This document shows positions 18,354 through 27,609 of a stretch of 64,000 nucleotides of DNA, piece after piece; position 1 is the first letter of the stretch; every line of letters starts with the position of its first letter. The stretch covers positions 62,001-126,000 of the forward strand of contig CAIJLZ010000011.1 of the NCBI GenBank assembly GCA_903821605.1, given 5' to 3'. Both the position numbers and the translations under genes were made by a program. The notes under the pieces were generated by a model. That model saw nothing but the letters and a program-made list of their open reading frames with translations, searched no databases and was not told the DNA's origin. The DNA is from an uncultured Sphingomonadales bacterium. Lineage in GTDB: Bacteria; Pseudomonadota; Alphaproteobacteria; Sphingomonadales; Sphingomonadaceae.

Positions 18354-19397
18354 TTAAAACGCGGCCAATACCGCATCACCCATTTCACGGGTCGACATCT
18401 TGCCGCCCAGATCTGGTGAGCGCGCGCCATTGGCAAGCGCCTTGGCGACGGCTGCTTCAATCCGGTCGGCAATCGCCGCCTGATTGAGCGAATAGCGCAG
18501 CATCATCGCCGCCGACAGAATCGTTGCCAGCGGATTGGCCTTGCCCTGACCGGCGATATCAGGGGCCGACCCGTGGATCGGTTCGTACAGCCCCTTTTGG
18601 TTCGCATCGAGCGAAGCCGAGGGCAGCATGCCGATCGAACCCGCGCACATGCTGGCCTGATCCGACAGAATGTCGCCGAACAAATTGCCCGTCACGATCA
18701 CGTCGAACTGGCCCGGGTTGCGGACCAGCTGCATCGCCGCATTGTCGACATACATATGGCTGAGTTCGATATCGGCGAACTCGGCGTGCGTTTCGATGAC
18801 AACATCGCGCCACAGCTGCGAGGTTTCCAACACATTCGCCTTGTCGACCGAACACAGCTTGCCTTTGCGGGCGCGAGCGGTTTCGAAACCAACCCGGGCA
18901 ATGCGGCGCACCTCATCCTCATTATAGGACATGACGTCATAGCCCTCGCGCAGACCAGACGCGGTTTTACGCATGCCCTTCTCGCCGAAATAGACATCGC
19001 CATTCAGCTCGCGAATAATCACCATGTCGATCTGGGTCGCGACTTCCGGGCGAAGTGCCGAGGCATCGGCCAGTTCCGGGAACAGCTTGGCGGGACGCAG
19101 ATTGGCGAACAGGTTCAGTTCCTTGCGCAGACCGAGAATCGCCTGTTCCGGCCGCAAATGGCGGTCGAGCTTGTCGCAATCGGGATCGCCGACCGCGCCA
19201 AACAAAATGGCGTCCGCGCGCTTGGCAAGATCAAGCGTTTCGGGGGGTAGCGGATGCCCCTTCGCCTTATAGGCCGCGCCACCCACCACGGCGGTTTCAA
19301 ACTGAAGGTCCGGAATGGCGAGCGAATCAAGCACGCGACGTGCTTCGGCAATGACTTCGGGACCAATTCCGTCACCGGGCAGCAGGGCAATCAGCAT
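18354..19397 (-). CDS. leuB: 3-isopropylmalate dehydrogenase
   Basis: Oxidative decarboxylation of 3-isopropylmalate in leucine synthesis. The 347-residue product has [44 protein letters not shown], the NAD/metal segment [20 protein letters not shown], and [20 protein letters not shown] followed by [20 protein letters not shown]. The upstream GGAG at good spacing supports the ATG at 19397. leuC/leuD are not in this window. Confidence 0.97.
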   Translation of the reverse strand: MLIALLPGDGIGPEVIAEARRVLDSLAIPDLQFETAVVGGAAYKAKGHPLPPETLDLAKRADAILFGAVGDPDCDKLDRHLRPEQAILGLRKELNLFANLRPAKLFPELADASALRPEVATQIDMVIIRELNGDVYFGEKGMRKTASGLREGYDVMSYNEDEVRRIARVGFETARARKGKLCSVDKANVLETSQLWRDVVIETHAEFADIELSHMYVDNAAMQLVRNPGQFDVIVTGNLFGDILSDQASMCAGSIGMLPSASLDANQKGLYEPIHGSAPDIAGQGKANPLATILSAAMMLRYSLNQAAIADRIEAAVAKALANGARSPDLGGKMSTREMGDAVLAAF

Positions 19398-19448
19398 GGG
19401 AAACTCCGTCAGAATTTAATGCGCTTGCCCATGCCTTGGCGCGCCGCA

Positions 19449-20180
19449 TCACGCAACCATCTTGTTGAGCCGGTCGATCAGGCGTTCGCGGGCGGCCAGC
19501 ACCACTGCGGCCGGGCCATGCAACAAATCGCGCTCGATAAAATGGCCGGTCAGCGTCAAACCGTCGAGCAACGCCGGCAGGCCGGGATGCTCCTCGCCTT
19601 GCAGAAAGGCCGGAAATGGCAACAGCCGGTCGCGATAGCCCTCGCCTGCCGGACGCGAAACCGCGCGACCCGTGCGCGGGCTGACATAAGCGAGATCCAT
19701 CGCCTCTCCTGTCACCGCACAATGATCAAGGTCCAGCCCGAACCCAAGTTCACAGAGCAAGAGCAACTCATATCGCACCAGCGCCACCACCCAGCCCCGC
19801 GCCGTTGGTGCCGCCTCAATCGCCGCGAGCGCCGCTTCCAGTGCCTGATACAGTGGGGGAAATGCCTGTTGTTCGGGCAGCGTGCGGGCAGTGAGCGCCG
19901 TCAACCACTCCAACCCCGCCGCCGCGAGCGGTTCGGCAAATAGCGGGCCACGGCTATGCTGCAATTCGACCTTCATTGAAGGCAGTTGCGCCTCGGTCCG
20001 GGCGCGGCAATCGATGGTGACGAGATTCGCCGGCTGGAGCACCGGCCGCATCGCCGTCGCCCGCCCACCCTGCACATAACCCGCGACCAGCCCGTCATCC
20101 GGGCTCAACACCCGTACGATAGCACCATGTTCGCCATGATGGCGCACACCACAGATGATCGCCGGGGCTTGGATATGCAT
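19449..20180 (-). CDS. recO: DNA repair protein RecO
   Basis: Recombination mediator that loads RecA at gaps with RecR. 243 residues from the ATG at 20180; the N-terminal OB-fold strand MHIQAPAIICGVRHHGEHGA is typical of alphaproteobacterial RecO. The helical C-terminal domain includes LALLLCELGFGLDL-like sequence (RYELLLLCELGFGLDLDHCA) and AYVSPRTGRAVS. It lacks the CxxC pairs of zinc-binding RecO forms. The open frame continues to 20258, but upstream residues do not resemble RecO; MAVPM at 20192 is an alternative start. Confidence 0.9.
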   Translation of the reverse strand: MHIQAPAIICGVRHHGEHGAIVRVLSPDDGLVAGYVQGGRATAMRPVLQPANLVTIDCRARTEAQLPSMKVELQHSRGPLFAEPLAAAGLEWLTALTARTLPEQQAFPPLYQALEAALAAIEAAPTARGWVVALVRYELLLLCELGFGLDLDHCAVTGEAMDLAYVSPRTGRAVSRPAGEGYRDRLLPFPAFLQGEEHPGLPALLDGLTLTGHFIERDLLHGPAAVVLAARERLIDRLNKMVA

Positions 20181-20252
20181 AGGGACCGCCATGCCCGATG
20201 GATGGGGTGCGGCACAAGGCCCCGTGACGCGTGTCGTCGTGCGGCCGCCCCT

Positions 20253-20332
20253 CGCCATGCTGAACTCGTTTCAGCATCCAGCCATACGGCCGACCGATGG
20301 ACGTAGACCCTGAAACAAGTTCAGGGTGACGA
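20253..20332. repeat. REP-like inverted pair, copy B
   Basis: The left arm has stems ATGCTGAA / TTCAGCAT (20257-20264 and 20270-20277). The right arm has ACCCTGAA / TTCAGGGT (20307-20314 and 20320-20327) followed by GACGA. Same facing arrangement as copy A. It sits between the recO start and the DUF1013 stop on the minus strand. Confidence 0.87.
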
Positions 20333-20422
20333 ATAGACGAATATGGGCGGACAACCTTAGGGTGCCGAAACCCCGAAGCAAGGCGGCAAACTATCCTCCC
20401 CCATCGGCGGGGGAGGGAAGCT

Positions 20423-21088
20423 TTACGACTTGAACAGCGTATCCCGGGTCAGTTCTTCGCGCACGAACGCCTTGTCCGTTGCCTCAACGGCAGCGGCGCG
20501 CTGGGCGCGGAGTTCGACGATCAGCGCTTCGCGGTCACCTTCCAGACGCTCGTCCGGCTGGGCTTCGATCCCGGCACGCTTGGCAGCCTTGGTCACCATC
20601 GCGTCAAGTTCACGCTGCGAACACAGGCCAAGCGTCACCGGATCCTTGGGGACAATGTTGACGATGTTCCAGTGCGACCGGTCGCGAATCGCTGCGATCG
20701 TGGTGCGGGTGGTGCCGATCAGCTTCGAAATCTGACCATCCGAGACTTCCGGATGGTTGCGCAGGATCCAGGCGATGCCGTCCGGCTTGTCCTGACGCTT
20801 CGACACCGGGGTGTAGCGCGGGCCCTTGGTGCGACGGACCGGTTCCGGCCCCTTCTGCATCTTGAGGCGGTAATCCGGGTCCTGCTGACCCTTCTCGATT
20901 TCTTCCATCGTCACTTCATGGGCGCGCACCGGATCGCGGCCGGTCAGCTTGGTCGCGGCGGCATCATCGGCGATGGCCTGCACTTCCAGCACATGGAGTC
21001 CGCAGAAGTCGGAAATCTGCACGAAGCTGAGCGACGTATTGTCCACCAGCCAAGAAGCGGTAGCGTGCGGCATCAGAGGTTGAGCCAT
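20423..21088 (-). CDS. DUF1013 family protein with DNA-binding-like helix-turn-helix
   Basis: 221 residues, soluble, Lys/Arg-rich. Conserved DUF1013 features are LMPHATASWLVDNTSLSFVQ, ISDFCGLHVLEVQAIADDA and EEIEKGQQDPDYRLKMQK. The segment NHPEVSDGQISKLIGTTRTT followed by IAAIRDRSHWN looks like a helix-turn-helix, so a transcription-linked role is likely; this family is broadly kept in alphaproteobacteria. The ATG at 21088 has GGAG upstream; the open frame continues to 21145. It is divergent from rpmB. Confidence 0.82.
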   Translation of the reverse strand: MAQPLMPHATASWLVDNTSLSFVQISDFCGLHVLEVQAIADDAAATKLTGRDPVRAHEVTMEEIEKGQQDPDYRLKMQKGPEPVRRTKGPRYTPVSKRQDKPDGIAWILRNHPEVSDGQISKLIGTTRTTIAAIRDRSHWNIVNIVPKDPVTLGLCSQRELDAMVTKAAKRAGIEAQPDERLEGDREALIVELRAQRAAAVEATDKAFVREELTRDTLFKS

Positions 21089-21139
21089 GGGACGAATTCT
21101 CCAGACAATAAAAGGGCCGCCCCGTACAGGGAGCGGCCA

Positions 21140-21166
21140 TTGCATGACAGACGATATAAGGATAAT
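21140..21166 (+). promoter_or_regulatory. Possible promoter for rpmB
   Basis: TTGCAT (21140-21145) and GATAAT (21161-21166) are separated by 15 bases, a sigma-70-like arrangement with short spacing, in the 238-base divergent region between DUF1013 and rpmB. Tentative. Confidence 0.3.
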
Positions 21167-21326
21167 GCCTGCTCACGGCAAGCGTCCTGTGCGAATGCGC
21201 CTCATCGGGCACGGCACATGGGCGAAAGCCAACTACACATCGGCGGTTGACGAATCTGTATCGATCGGATAACCGGCCCGCTCTTCATTCGGCATCGAGC
21301 CGCAAATATCGACGGGATTAGAAATC

Positions 21327-21620
21327 ATGGCGCGCATTTGCGAACTGACCGGCAAGGGTCGGCTGGTTGGGAACAACGTTTCCCATGCGAACAACAAGAC
21401 CAAGCGGACCTTTCTGCCAAACCTGCAGAATGTGACCCTGCTTTCGGACACGCTGGCGAAGGGCGTTAAGCTGCGCGTTTCGACCCACGGTCTGCGTTCG
21501 GTGGAACATGTCGGCGGCCTCGACAACTGGCTGCTGAAGACCAATGACGAAAAGCTCAGCCTGCGTGCTCGCCGCCTCAAGCGCGAAATCGCCAAGAAGG
21601 GCGAGTCGGTCGCCGCCTAA
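21327..21620 (+). CDS. rpmB: 50S ribosomal protein L28
   Basis: 97-residue large-subunit protein. [20 protein letters not shown] followed by [20 protein letters not shown] is the classic L28 N-terminus; the alphaproteobacterial C-terminal extension ends [18 protein letters not shown]. Only one Cys is present, so the form does not have the four-Cys zinc site. It is a single-gene unit ended by a strong terminator. Confidence 0.98.
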   Translation: MARICELTGKGRLVGNNVSHANNKTKRTFLPNLQNVTLLSDTLAKGVKLRVSTHGLRSVEHVGGLDNWLLKTNDEKLSLRARRLKREIAKKGESVAA

Positions 21621-21645
21621 TCGGCTGCACTGACGCACAGAATTC

Positions 21646-21678
21646 AAAAACGCCGGGCCTCACCGCCCGGCGTTTTTT
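21646..21678 (+). terminator. Rho-independent terminator of rpmB
   Basis: Stem CGCCGGGC (21651-21658) / GCCCGGCG (21665-21672), 6-base loop, flanked by A5 upstream and T6 downstream, which extend the stem. Located 25 bases past the rpmB stop. Confidence 0.92.
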
Positions 21679-21878
21679 CGTTTTGGCCCTGTTCCATCGC
21701 GAATCTGCAACACTCAAGCCCGATCACGTCGAGCGGAAACCCTTTTGCCGCAAAATGAACGCCAAATAACAACGGCGTTCAGGAAAGGATCAGCCGACGG
21801 GCCGCATAAGCAGGACAACGAACGAGGAAACGGAACCCCCGCCACCCGTTCTCTGGAACGAAAAAGGGAGCATTCGAC

Positions 21879-22268
21879 TTGCTGAAGCAAATGCTGAAGG
21901 CCGTTACCTTGACGGCGACTGCCCTGACTGGCCTGGCTGCGGTTCCGGCGATGGCGCATGAGCGCGGCTATAACGGCGATGACAGCTACCGCTCGCATCG
22001 CGTCTATCGCGTCGGCAGCGATTATCGCAACCGCGATTATCGCGATTATCGTCGCTATGACCGCCGATATGATCATCGCAGTCGTGGCTATTATCATAAC
22101 GCCGGATGCGACCGCGGCACCGGTGGCACCATCATCGGCGCGATTGCGGGTGGCCTTGCCGGTCATGAAATCGCGGGCGGCGGCGACCGCACCATGGGCA
22201 CCATCATTGGCGCGGGCATCGGCGCTGTCGCCGGTCGTGCCATCGACCGCTCGGATCGTCGCTGCTGA
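21879..22268 (+). CDS. Secreted glycine-zipper protein with Arg/Tyr/Asp-rich tract
   Basis: 129 residues from a TTG start: GGGAG lies eight bases before TTG 21879, whereas the ATG four codons later would be 20 bases away. A signal peptide (LKAVTLTATALTGLAAVPAM, cleavage near AMA) is followed by a low-complexity tract of repeated DYR/RYD units at about residues 47-72. The C-terminal glycine-zipper segment GTIIGAIAGGLAGHEIAGGG is echoed in GTIIGAGIGAVAGRAI, as in 2TM glycine-zipper envelope proteins. Location in the envelope is likely; function unknown. Confidence 0.8.
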   Translation: MLKQMLKAVTLTATALTGLAAVPAMAHERGYNGDDSYRSHRVYRVGSDYRNRDYRDYRRYDRRYDHRSRGYYHNAGCDRGTGGTIIGAIAGGLAGHEIAGGGDRTMGTIIGAGIGAVAGRAIDRSDRRC

Positions 22269-22413
22269 TCCTGTCCTGCAGCCCCGCCGATCAGCGGGGG
22301 ATGCTTCACCCTCGGGTCGTCTGAGGGGTGATCTTGTCCTTGTTGCATCGCGTCTATCGCCTTCATGACGACCTACATCAACTTCCCCTACCCCCCCTGA
22401 CCTTTGCGGTCCT

Positions 22414-22462
22414 CGGCCCGATCCTCCGTCCCAAGCGGCGATCCGGTCGGGGCCGTTTTTTT
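22414..22462 (+). terminator. Probable terminator after the glycine-zipper gene
   Basis: CGGCCCGA (22414-22421) and TCGGGGCCG (22447-22455) can pair with one bulged base, followed by T7. The long loop and bulge make it less certain than the others. It lies 71 bases before uvrC. Confidence 0.5.
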
Positions 22463-22532
22463 GATTGCTTGCGGCACGGCGGCAGCCCGCCTATCTCATC
22501 GGTCATTCCCTGACGCCTGACCCAAGCGATAC

Positions 22533-24455
22533 ATGTCCTCCGACCAGCAACCCGACCGTTTCCAGGAAGCCAAGTCCGCGGGCCTCGTGCGCGGCAGCGA
22601 CCAACCCGATATCGAGGCGGGGCTGGCCGCGATTAAGGACGTCGTGCGCACCCTGCCGCTGGCCCCCGGCGTCTACAGAATGCTCGATGCCAAGGGCGAG
22701 GTGCTCTATGTCGGCAAGGCGAAGGCGCTCAAAAACCGCGTCACCAATTACACCCAGCTCAACGGCCTGACCAGGCGCATCCAGCGGATGATCGCCCAGA
22801 CCCGCGCAATGGTGATCGTCACCACCGAGAATGAACGCGCGGCGCTGCTGCTCGAAGCCCAGTTGATCAAGCATTATCGCCCGCCGTTCAACGTGCTGTT
22901 GCGCGACGACAAGGGCTTTCCCCACATCCTTGTCCGCGCGGATCATGACTTTCCGCAAATTCTCAAGCATCGCGGCGCACGGCGGACCAAGGGTCGCTAT
23001 TTCGGCCCGTTCGCCAGCACCGTCGCGGTGACCCAGACGTTGAACGCGTTGCAGAAGATCTTCCAACTGCGGTCATGCAGCGACGGTTTTTTCGCCAATC
23101 GGTCGCGGCCGTGCATGCTTTACCAGATCAAGCGCTGCTCGGCGCCGTGCGTCGATCGGATCAGCAAGCCGGATTATGCCGCGCTGGTCGAGGATGCGAT
23201 CGCCTTTCTGTCCGGCAAGTCGGCCAGTGTGCAGCAGAAGCTCGCCCGCCAGATGGAGCGATCATCCGAGGCGATGGAATATGAGATGGCCGCGCTCTAT
23301 CGCGACCGGCTGCGCGCGCTCAACCATGTGCAGGCCGGGCAGAGCATCGGCTTTCAGGGCATGGAAGATGCCGATATTTTCGCGCTCGCATCCAAGGGCG
23401 GCAAGGTCACGATCCAGGCGTTCTTCATCCGCGACGGCCTGCATCGCGGGCACAAAAGCTATTTCCCCGCCCATGTTGCCGAAGTGGCGGAGGACGAGAT
23501 TCTCGCCGGCTTCCTGATGCAATTTTATCAAGATGCCGAACCGCCCCGGCTGGTGCTGCTCGACCGCCGGCTAGACGATGCCGCGCTGATCGCGGATGCG
23601 CTGTCGGAACGGGCCGGGCGCAAGGTGACGCTGCGCAAGCCCCAGCGCGGCGATCAGGTGCAACTTGTCGCACAGGCGAGTCGCAACGCGGTGGACGCGC
23701 TCGACCGTCATCTCGCGGAATCGGCCACGCAGGTCAAAATCTTCGCGGAATTGGCCGAGCTGTTCCAATTGGACAGCCCGCCCGAGCGGATCGAGATTTA
23801 CGACAACAGCCATATTCAGGGCACCAACGCCATCGGCGCCATGGTCGTCGCCGGGCCAGAGGGGTTCCGCAAGAACGCCTATCGCAAATTCAACATCAAG
23901 CGCCCGGAAACCGCTCCCGGCGATGACTTTGCGATGATGCGCGAGGTGCTTGAACGCCGCTTCCGCCGGTTGAACGAGGAAGACCCGGACCGCGACAAGG
24001 GCCAATGGCCGGACCTGCTGCTGATCGACGGCGGCAAGGGCCAGATCAGCGCGGTCAAAGGCGTGCTGGAGGAACTCGGGATCGAAGATGTCGCACTGAT
24101 CGGCGTCTCCAAGGGACCGGATCGCAATGCCGGGCGAGAAATCTTCCACTTTCCCGACGGGCGCGAACTGACGCTGCCGGTCAACAACCCGGTGCTGTTC
24201 CACCTCCAGCGGCTGCGCGATGAGGCCCACCGCTTTGCGATCGGCACCCATCGGGCGAAGCGCACCAAGTCCCAGATCACCAACCCACTTGATGAAGTCC
24301 CCGGCATCGGCCCGGCGCGCAAAAAGGCGCTGATGCTGCACTTCGGCTCCGCCCGCTCAGTGCGCGAGGCGACGCTGGAGGAATTGTTGCGCGTGCCGGG
24401 GGTATCAGCGCTGGTCGCGCAGAAGGTCTACGATTTCTACCACCCGGCAGGCTGA
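22533..24455 (+). CDS. uvrC: UvrABC system protein C (excinuclease subunit)
   Basis: Makes the dual incisions in nucleotide excision repair with UvrA/UvrB. The 640-residue product has the GIY-YIG domain (APGVYRMLDAKGEVLYVGKA, LKNRVTNYT) at about 45-125, the CSAPCVDRIS segment, a UVR motif around 220-250, an RNase-H-like domain with EIYDNSHIQGTNAIGAMVV and LLIDGGKGQISAVKGVL, and C-terminal HhH motifs (LDEVPGIGPARKKALMLHFG). It appears complete. The start has no strong ribosome-binding site; an N-terminal extension of about 30 residues precedes the homology. Confidence 0.97.
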   Translation: MSSDQQPDRFQEAKSAGLVRGSDQPDIEAGLAAIKDVVRTLPLAPGVYRMLDAKGEVLYVGKAKALKNRVTNYTQLNGLTRRIQRMIAQTRAMVIVTTENERAALLLEAQLIKHYRPPFNVLLRDDKGFPHILVRADHDFPQILKHRGARRTKGRYFGPFASTVAVTQTLNALQKIFQLRSCSDGFFANRSRPCMLYQIKRCSAPCVDRISKPDYAALVEDAIAFLSGKSASVQQKLARQMERSSEAMEYEMAALYRDRLRALNHVQAGQSIGFQGMEDADIFALASKGGKVTIQAFFIRDGLHRGHKSYFPAHVAEVAEDEILAGFLMQFYQDAEPPRLVLLDRRLDDAALIADALSERAGRKVTLRKPQRGDQVQLVAQASRNAVDALDRHLAESATQVKIFAELAELFQLDSPPERIEIYDNSHIQGTNAIGAMVVAGPEGFRKNAYRKFNIKRPETAPGDDFAMMREVLERRFRRLNEEDPDRDKGQWPDLLLIDGGKGQISAVKGVLEELGIEDVALIGVSKGPDRNAGREIFHFPDGRELTLPVNNPVLFHLQRLRDEAHRFAIGTHRAKRTKSQITNPLDEVPGIGPARKKALMLHFGSARSVREATLEELLRVPGVSALVAQKVYDFYHPAG

Positions 24456-24474
24456 GCGGCCTGCCGCTGATCTG

Positions 24475-25278
24475 TCACGCCCCCGCATGATAAGCGAGCG
24501 CGACCGCCTCATCCCAGATCGCGGGCGAGCAGGCCGCGAGCAGACCCGGTCGAGTCGAACCAACTTTATAGGCTGTGCCGTCGGGCCAGCCGATTTTGCC
24601 GCCCGCTTCTTCGAGAAATAACGCGCCCGGCGCGTGATCCCAAGGCAGGCTGCGCCAGAACATCGCAAAGTCCTGCGTCCCGTCGACACAGCGCGGATAA
24701 TCCGCGCCCGCGCACATCAGGCCGGGCAGTGCCTGACCAAGCTCATCCCGGAGCCGCTCCATCCGCGCCCGCCCCGCCTCATCCGCATAACGATTGGGCA
24801 AGGCGCCCACGAGCCCCGGTTGGCCAGTGGGGCGGGCATTGACCTGCACCCCGTCGATCCAGGCCCCCTGCCCCAGCCGGGCATGGCAAATGCGGGCACT
24901 CACCGGGTCGAGAATCCAGCCACCCTGCGTCTGGCCATCAGCGACCAGCGCGACCATCACCGCAAAATGTGGCAGGCCCGCCGCAAAATTGCGCGTGCCA
25001 TCGAGCGGATCGACCAGCCACACCGTCCCCTTATCGAGTCCCTTCAGCAGTTCAGGGTGAGATTCGCAGGCCTCCTCGCCAACGACCCGCGCCTCGGGCA
25101 TCAGTCGCGACAATTGGGTCGTCAACCACGCTTCCGACTCGCGGTCGGCAATCGTCACGACTTCCCCCGGCGTTTTCTCGCTGACCTCATGCGCTGCCAA
25201 CATCCGAAAACGGGGCAGGATGATCCGCTCTGCAACGGAACGCAGCATGGCAATGACGGCTTTGTCGAGCTTGTCCAT
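24475..25278 (-). CDS. Inositol-monophosphatase family phosphatase
   Basis: Mg2+-dependent, Li+-sensitive type phosphatase superfamily. About 267 residues with the three metal motifs: VVGEEACES, WLVDPLDGTRNFAAGLPHFA and PWDHAPGALFLEEAGGKIGW. Candidate substrates include inositol phosphates, histidinol phosphate (HisN type) or nucleotide phosphates; none can be chosen from sequence. The ATG at 25278 begins MDKLDKAVIAML; an in-frame ATG at 25296 adds six residues. It converges with uvrC (gap 19 bases) and is divergent from clpX. Confidence 0.88.
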   Translation of the reverse strand: MDKLDKAVIAMLRSVAERIILPRFRMLAAHEVSEKTPGEVVTIADRESEAWLTTQLSRLMPEARVVGEEACESHPELLKGLDKGTVWLVDPLDGTRNFAAGLPHFAVMVALVADGQTQGGWILDPVSARICHARLGQGAWIDGVQVNARPTGQPGLVGALPNRYADEAGRARMERLRDELGQALPGLMCAGADYPRCVDGTQDFAMFWRSLPWDHAPGALFLEEAGGKIGWPDGTAYKVGSTRPGLLAACSPAIWDEAVALAYHAGA

Positions 25279-25395
25279 GACCACACTATGACTCAAAATG
25301 ACGGAAAGGTGACATTTTGCTCATTGTCCTGTGTTATAAAGCCGGTCTAAGATGGGAAATAGGGTGCAAAAGCCCTCATACCAGAGGAATACGGC

Positions 25396-26667
25396 ATGAC
25401 GAAATTGAGCGGCAGTGACAGCAAGAGCACGCTCTACTGCTCCTTCTGCGGGAAATCCCAGCATGAAGTGCGGAAGCTGATTGCCGGGCCGACGGTGTTC
25501 ATCTGTGATGAATGCGTCGAGCTGTGCAACGATATCATCCGCGAAGAGACCAAAGGCGGCCTCGCCGCGAAGCGCGACGGCGGCGTTCCGACGCCGCAGG
25601 AAATCTGCAAGGTGCTGGACGATTATGTGATCGGCCAGAAAAAGGCGAAGCGCGTGCTCTCGGTCGCGGTCCACAACCATTACAAGCGGCTCAACCATGG
25701 CGGCAAGGGTGCCGATGTCGAACTGGCCAAGTCGAATATCCTGCTCGTCGGCCCGACCGGCTGCGGCAAGACGTTGCTCGCCCAGACGCTGGCGCGCATC
25801 CTCGATGTGCCGTTCACCATGGCCGATGCGACCACGCTGACCGAAGCCGGCTATGTCGGCGAGGACGTAGAGAACATCATCCTCAAGCTGTTGCAAGCCT
25901 CCGACTATAATGTCGAGCGGGCGCAGCGCGGCATCGTCTATATCGATGAAATCGACAAGATCAGCCGCAAGGCCGAAAACCCGTCGATCACCCGCGACGT
26001 ATCGGGTGAAGGCGTGCAGCAGGCGCTGCTCAAGATGATGGAAGGCACGGTCGCCTCCGTCCCGCCGCAGGGGGGGCGCAAGCATCCGCAGCAGGAATTC
26101 CTGCAGGTCGACACCACCAACATCCTGTTCATCTGCGGCGGCGCGTTCGCCGGGCTGGAGAAGATCATCGGCGACCGCATGCAGGGCAAGTCGATCGGTT
26201 TCGGTGCGCATGTCGCCGGGCCGGACGAACGCCGTGCCGGCGAAGTGTTGCGCCAGTGCGAACCGGAAGATTTGCTGAAATTCGGCCTAATCCCCGAATT
26301 CGTCGGCCGCCTGCCGGTGATCGCGACGCTTGAAGATCTGGACGAGCCCGCGCTGGTCAAGATCCTGTCGGAACCGAAGAACGCGCTGGTCAAGCAGTAT
26401 CAGAAGCTGTTCGAAATGGAGGATGCCAAGCTCACCTTCACCGACGACGCCCTGTCTTCGATCGCGAAGAAGGCCATCGAGCGGAAGACCGGCGCACGCG
26501 GCCTGCGCTCGATTCTCGAACTGATCCTGCTGGATACGATGTTCGACTTGCCGGGCAATAACGACATCGATGAGGTCATCATCGATAAGGATGTGTCCGA
26601 AGGCCGCAAGGAACCTGTGCTGGTCTATGCACAGAAGGACAAGGAAATGGCAGGCGGCGCCGCCTGA
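25396..26667 (+). CDS. clpX: ATP-dependent Clp protease ATP-binding subunit ClpX
   Basis: AAA+ unfoldase that feeds substrates to ClpP. The 423-residue product has the N-terminal zinc domain (Cys15, Cys18, Cys37, Cys40), Walker A GPTGCGKT at 119-126, the pore-loop segment [17 protein letters not shown], Walker [11 protein letters not shown] and the sensor-2 region [13 protein letters not shown]. clpP is not adjacent in this window. It is divergent from the IMPase gene with a 117-base gap that must hold its promoter. In alphaproteobacteria ClpXP governs CtrA turnover; the DUF1465/RcdA-type gene is at 12.4 kb. Confidence 0.98.
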   Translation: MTKLSGSDSKSTLYCSFCGKSQHEVRKLIAGPTVFICDECVELCNDIIREETKGGLAAKRDGGVPTPQEICKVLDDYVIGQKKAKRVLSVAVHNHYKRLNHGGKGADVELAKSNILLVGPTGCGKTLLAQTLARILDVPFTMADATTLTEAGYVGEDVENIILKLLQASDYNVERAQRGIVYIDEIDKISRKAENPSITRDVSGEGVQQALLKMMEGTVASVPPQGGRKHPQQEFLQVDTTNILFICGGAFAGLEKIIGDRMQGKSIGFGAHVAGPDERRAGEVLRQCEPEDLLKFGLIPEFVGRLPVIATLEDLDEPALVKILSEPKNALVKQYQKLFEMEDAKLTFTDDALSSIAKKAIERKTGARGLRSILELILLDTMFDLPGNNDIDEVIIDKDVSEGRKEPVLVYAQKDKEMAGGAA

Positions 26668-26674
26668 TCCTCAC

Positions 26675-26701
26675 GCCCCCTCCTGCTTGGCGGGAGGGGG
26701 C
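26675..26701. other. GC-rich hairpin between clpX and the Tam41-like gene
   Basis: GCCCCCTCC and GGAGGGGGC form a 9-bp stem in the convergent gap between clpX and the minus-strand lipid-type operon. There is no T tract on either side, so its action as a terminator is uncertain. Confidence 0.5.
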
Positions 26702-26718
26702 AGTGATGCGATGACGAT

Positions 26719-27609
26719 CTAACGCACCGCCCCACGCAGCACCAGCCGGGGCAATAGCGCCAAGGCGCCAAGGATCGGCCAGCGCCGCTGCCATGGCCGC
26801 AGCACCACCGCATGGCCGCTGTGACGGCTGATTTTCCAAGCGAGATATTCAATACCCCCCGCATAGGTCAGGCTGGCCTTGAGCAACCGCAGCACGGTGA
26901 GTGTCTTGCCTTGCAAGCGCCGCAACCGCCAGCGCCGCTGCGCCTGTGCCGGGCGATCAAGCCTGCCCGCCGTGGCGGCGGCCAGCACTGCCGGGGTAAA
27001 GCGCAAATAACGCGACGGATCGGCATCGACGACCGAGCCCGCCCGGGTCTTGCGCTCGGCCCGCAATTCAGCGCCATAGGTCAGCGCAAAAGCGGCGCGC
27101 CAGATCGCCAGCGGATCGTCTTCCTCATCGTAGGGCTGCATCGGCAGTGCGGCCGCGATCAGCGTCGGCGCCGCTTGCGCCACGGCATGGATCGTCTGTT
27201 CACCCGCTGCCGCATCGCGCTGCCACACCAGCCGACTAGGCTGGGCAAAGCGCGCCCAAACCGAGACGTTCAACGTCTCACGCCGGTTGAGCCGCGCAAA
27301 ATCTGCGGTCGAGAGCACGGCATATTTGGCGATCAGTCCGGCATGGCTGGCCGGAAAGACATTGGGCGGGATCAGCCGGTTGGCCAGCGCCATCCAGCCC
27401 TGCGCATAAGCGGCGCGATAATCGCTGACGATCAGATAGAAATCGAGCATCAACCCATCAAGCTGCGTCTCGCGCAGGCAGGAGCCGTAAAACAGCACCG
27501 CCTGCGCCGCGTCGCCATAACGCGCCGCAATATCCGCCGCAAAAGCGCCGACGCGCGCATCGACCGGCTGGCCCAGCTCGGCGGCAACAAGATCGTGCAG
27601 CAACGTCAC
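26719..27609 (-). CDS. Tam41-like nucleotidyltransferase (putative CDP-diacylglycerol synthase type)
   Basis: 296 residues from a GTG at 27609 that overlaps the upstream kinase stop (GTGA). The motif LFYGSCLRETQLDGLMLDFY (about 39-58) carries a nucleotidyltransferase-like YGS (41-43) and a later Asp (56). It is followed by IPPNVFPASHAGLIAKYAVL with Lys95-Tyr96 and a C-terminal LLKASLTYAGGIEYLAWKIS. This order resembles mitochondrial Tam41, which makes CDP-diacylglycerol from phosphatidic acid and CTP. The assignment is mine from motif order and its kinase neighbour, not from a search. The CDS lies convergent with clpX. An ATG 34 codons upstream lies inside the kinase gene and is rejected as start. 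Confidence 0.68.
   Translation of the reverse strand: MTLLHDLVAAELGQPVDARVGAFAADIAARYGDAAQAVLFYGSCLRETQLDGLMLDFYLIVSDYRAAYAQGWMALANRLIPPNVFPASHAGLIAKYAVLSTADFARLNRRETLNVSVWARFAQPSRLVWQRDAAAGEQTIHAVAQAAPTLIAAALPMQPYDEEDDPLAIWRAAFALTYGAELRAERKTRAGSVVDADPSRYLRFTPAVLAAATAGRLDRPAQAQRRWRLRRLQGKTLTVLRLLKASLTYAGGIEYLAWKISRHSGHAVVLRPWQRRWPILGALALLPRLVLRGAVR

Noticed and set aside
26675-26701. Hairpin after clpX considered as a bidirectional intrinsic terminator
   Set aside because: Strong GC stem but no T tract on either strand, so kept only as an unclassified hairpin.
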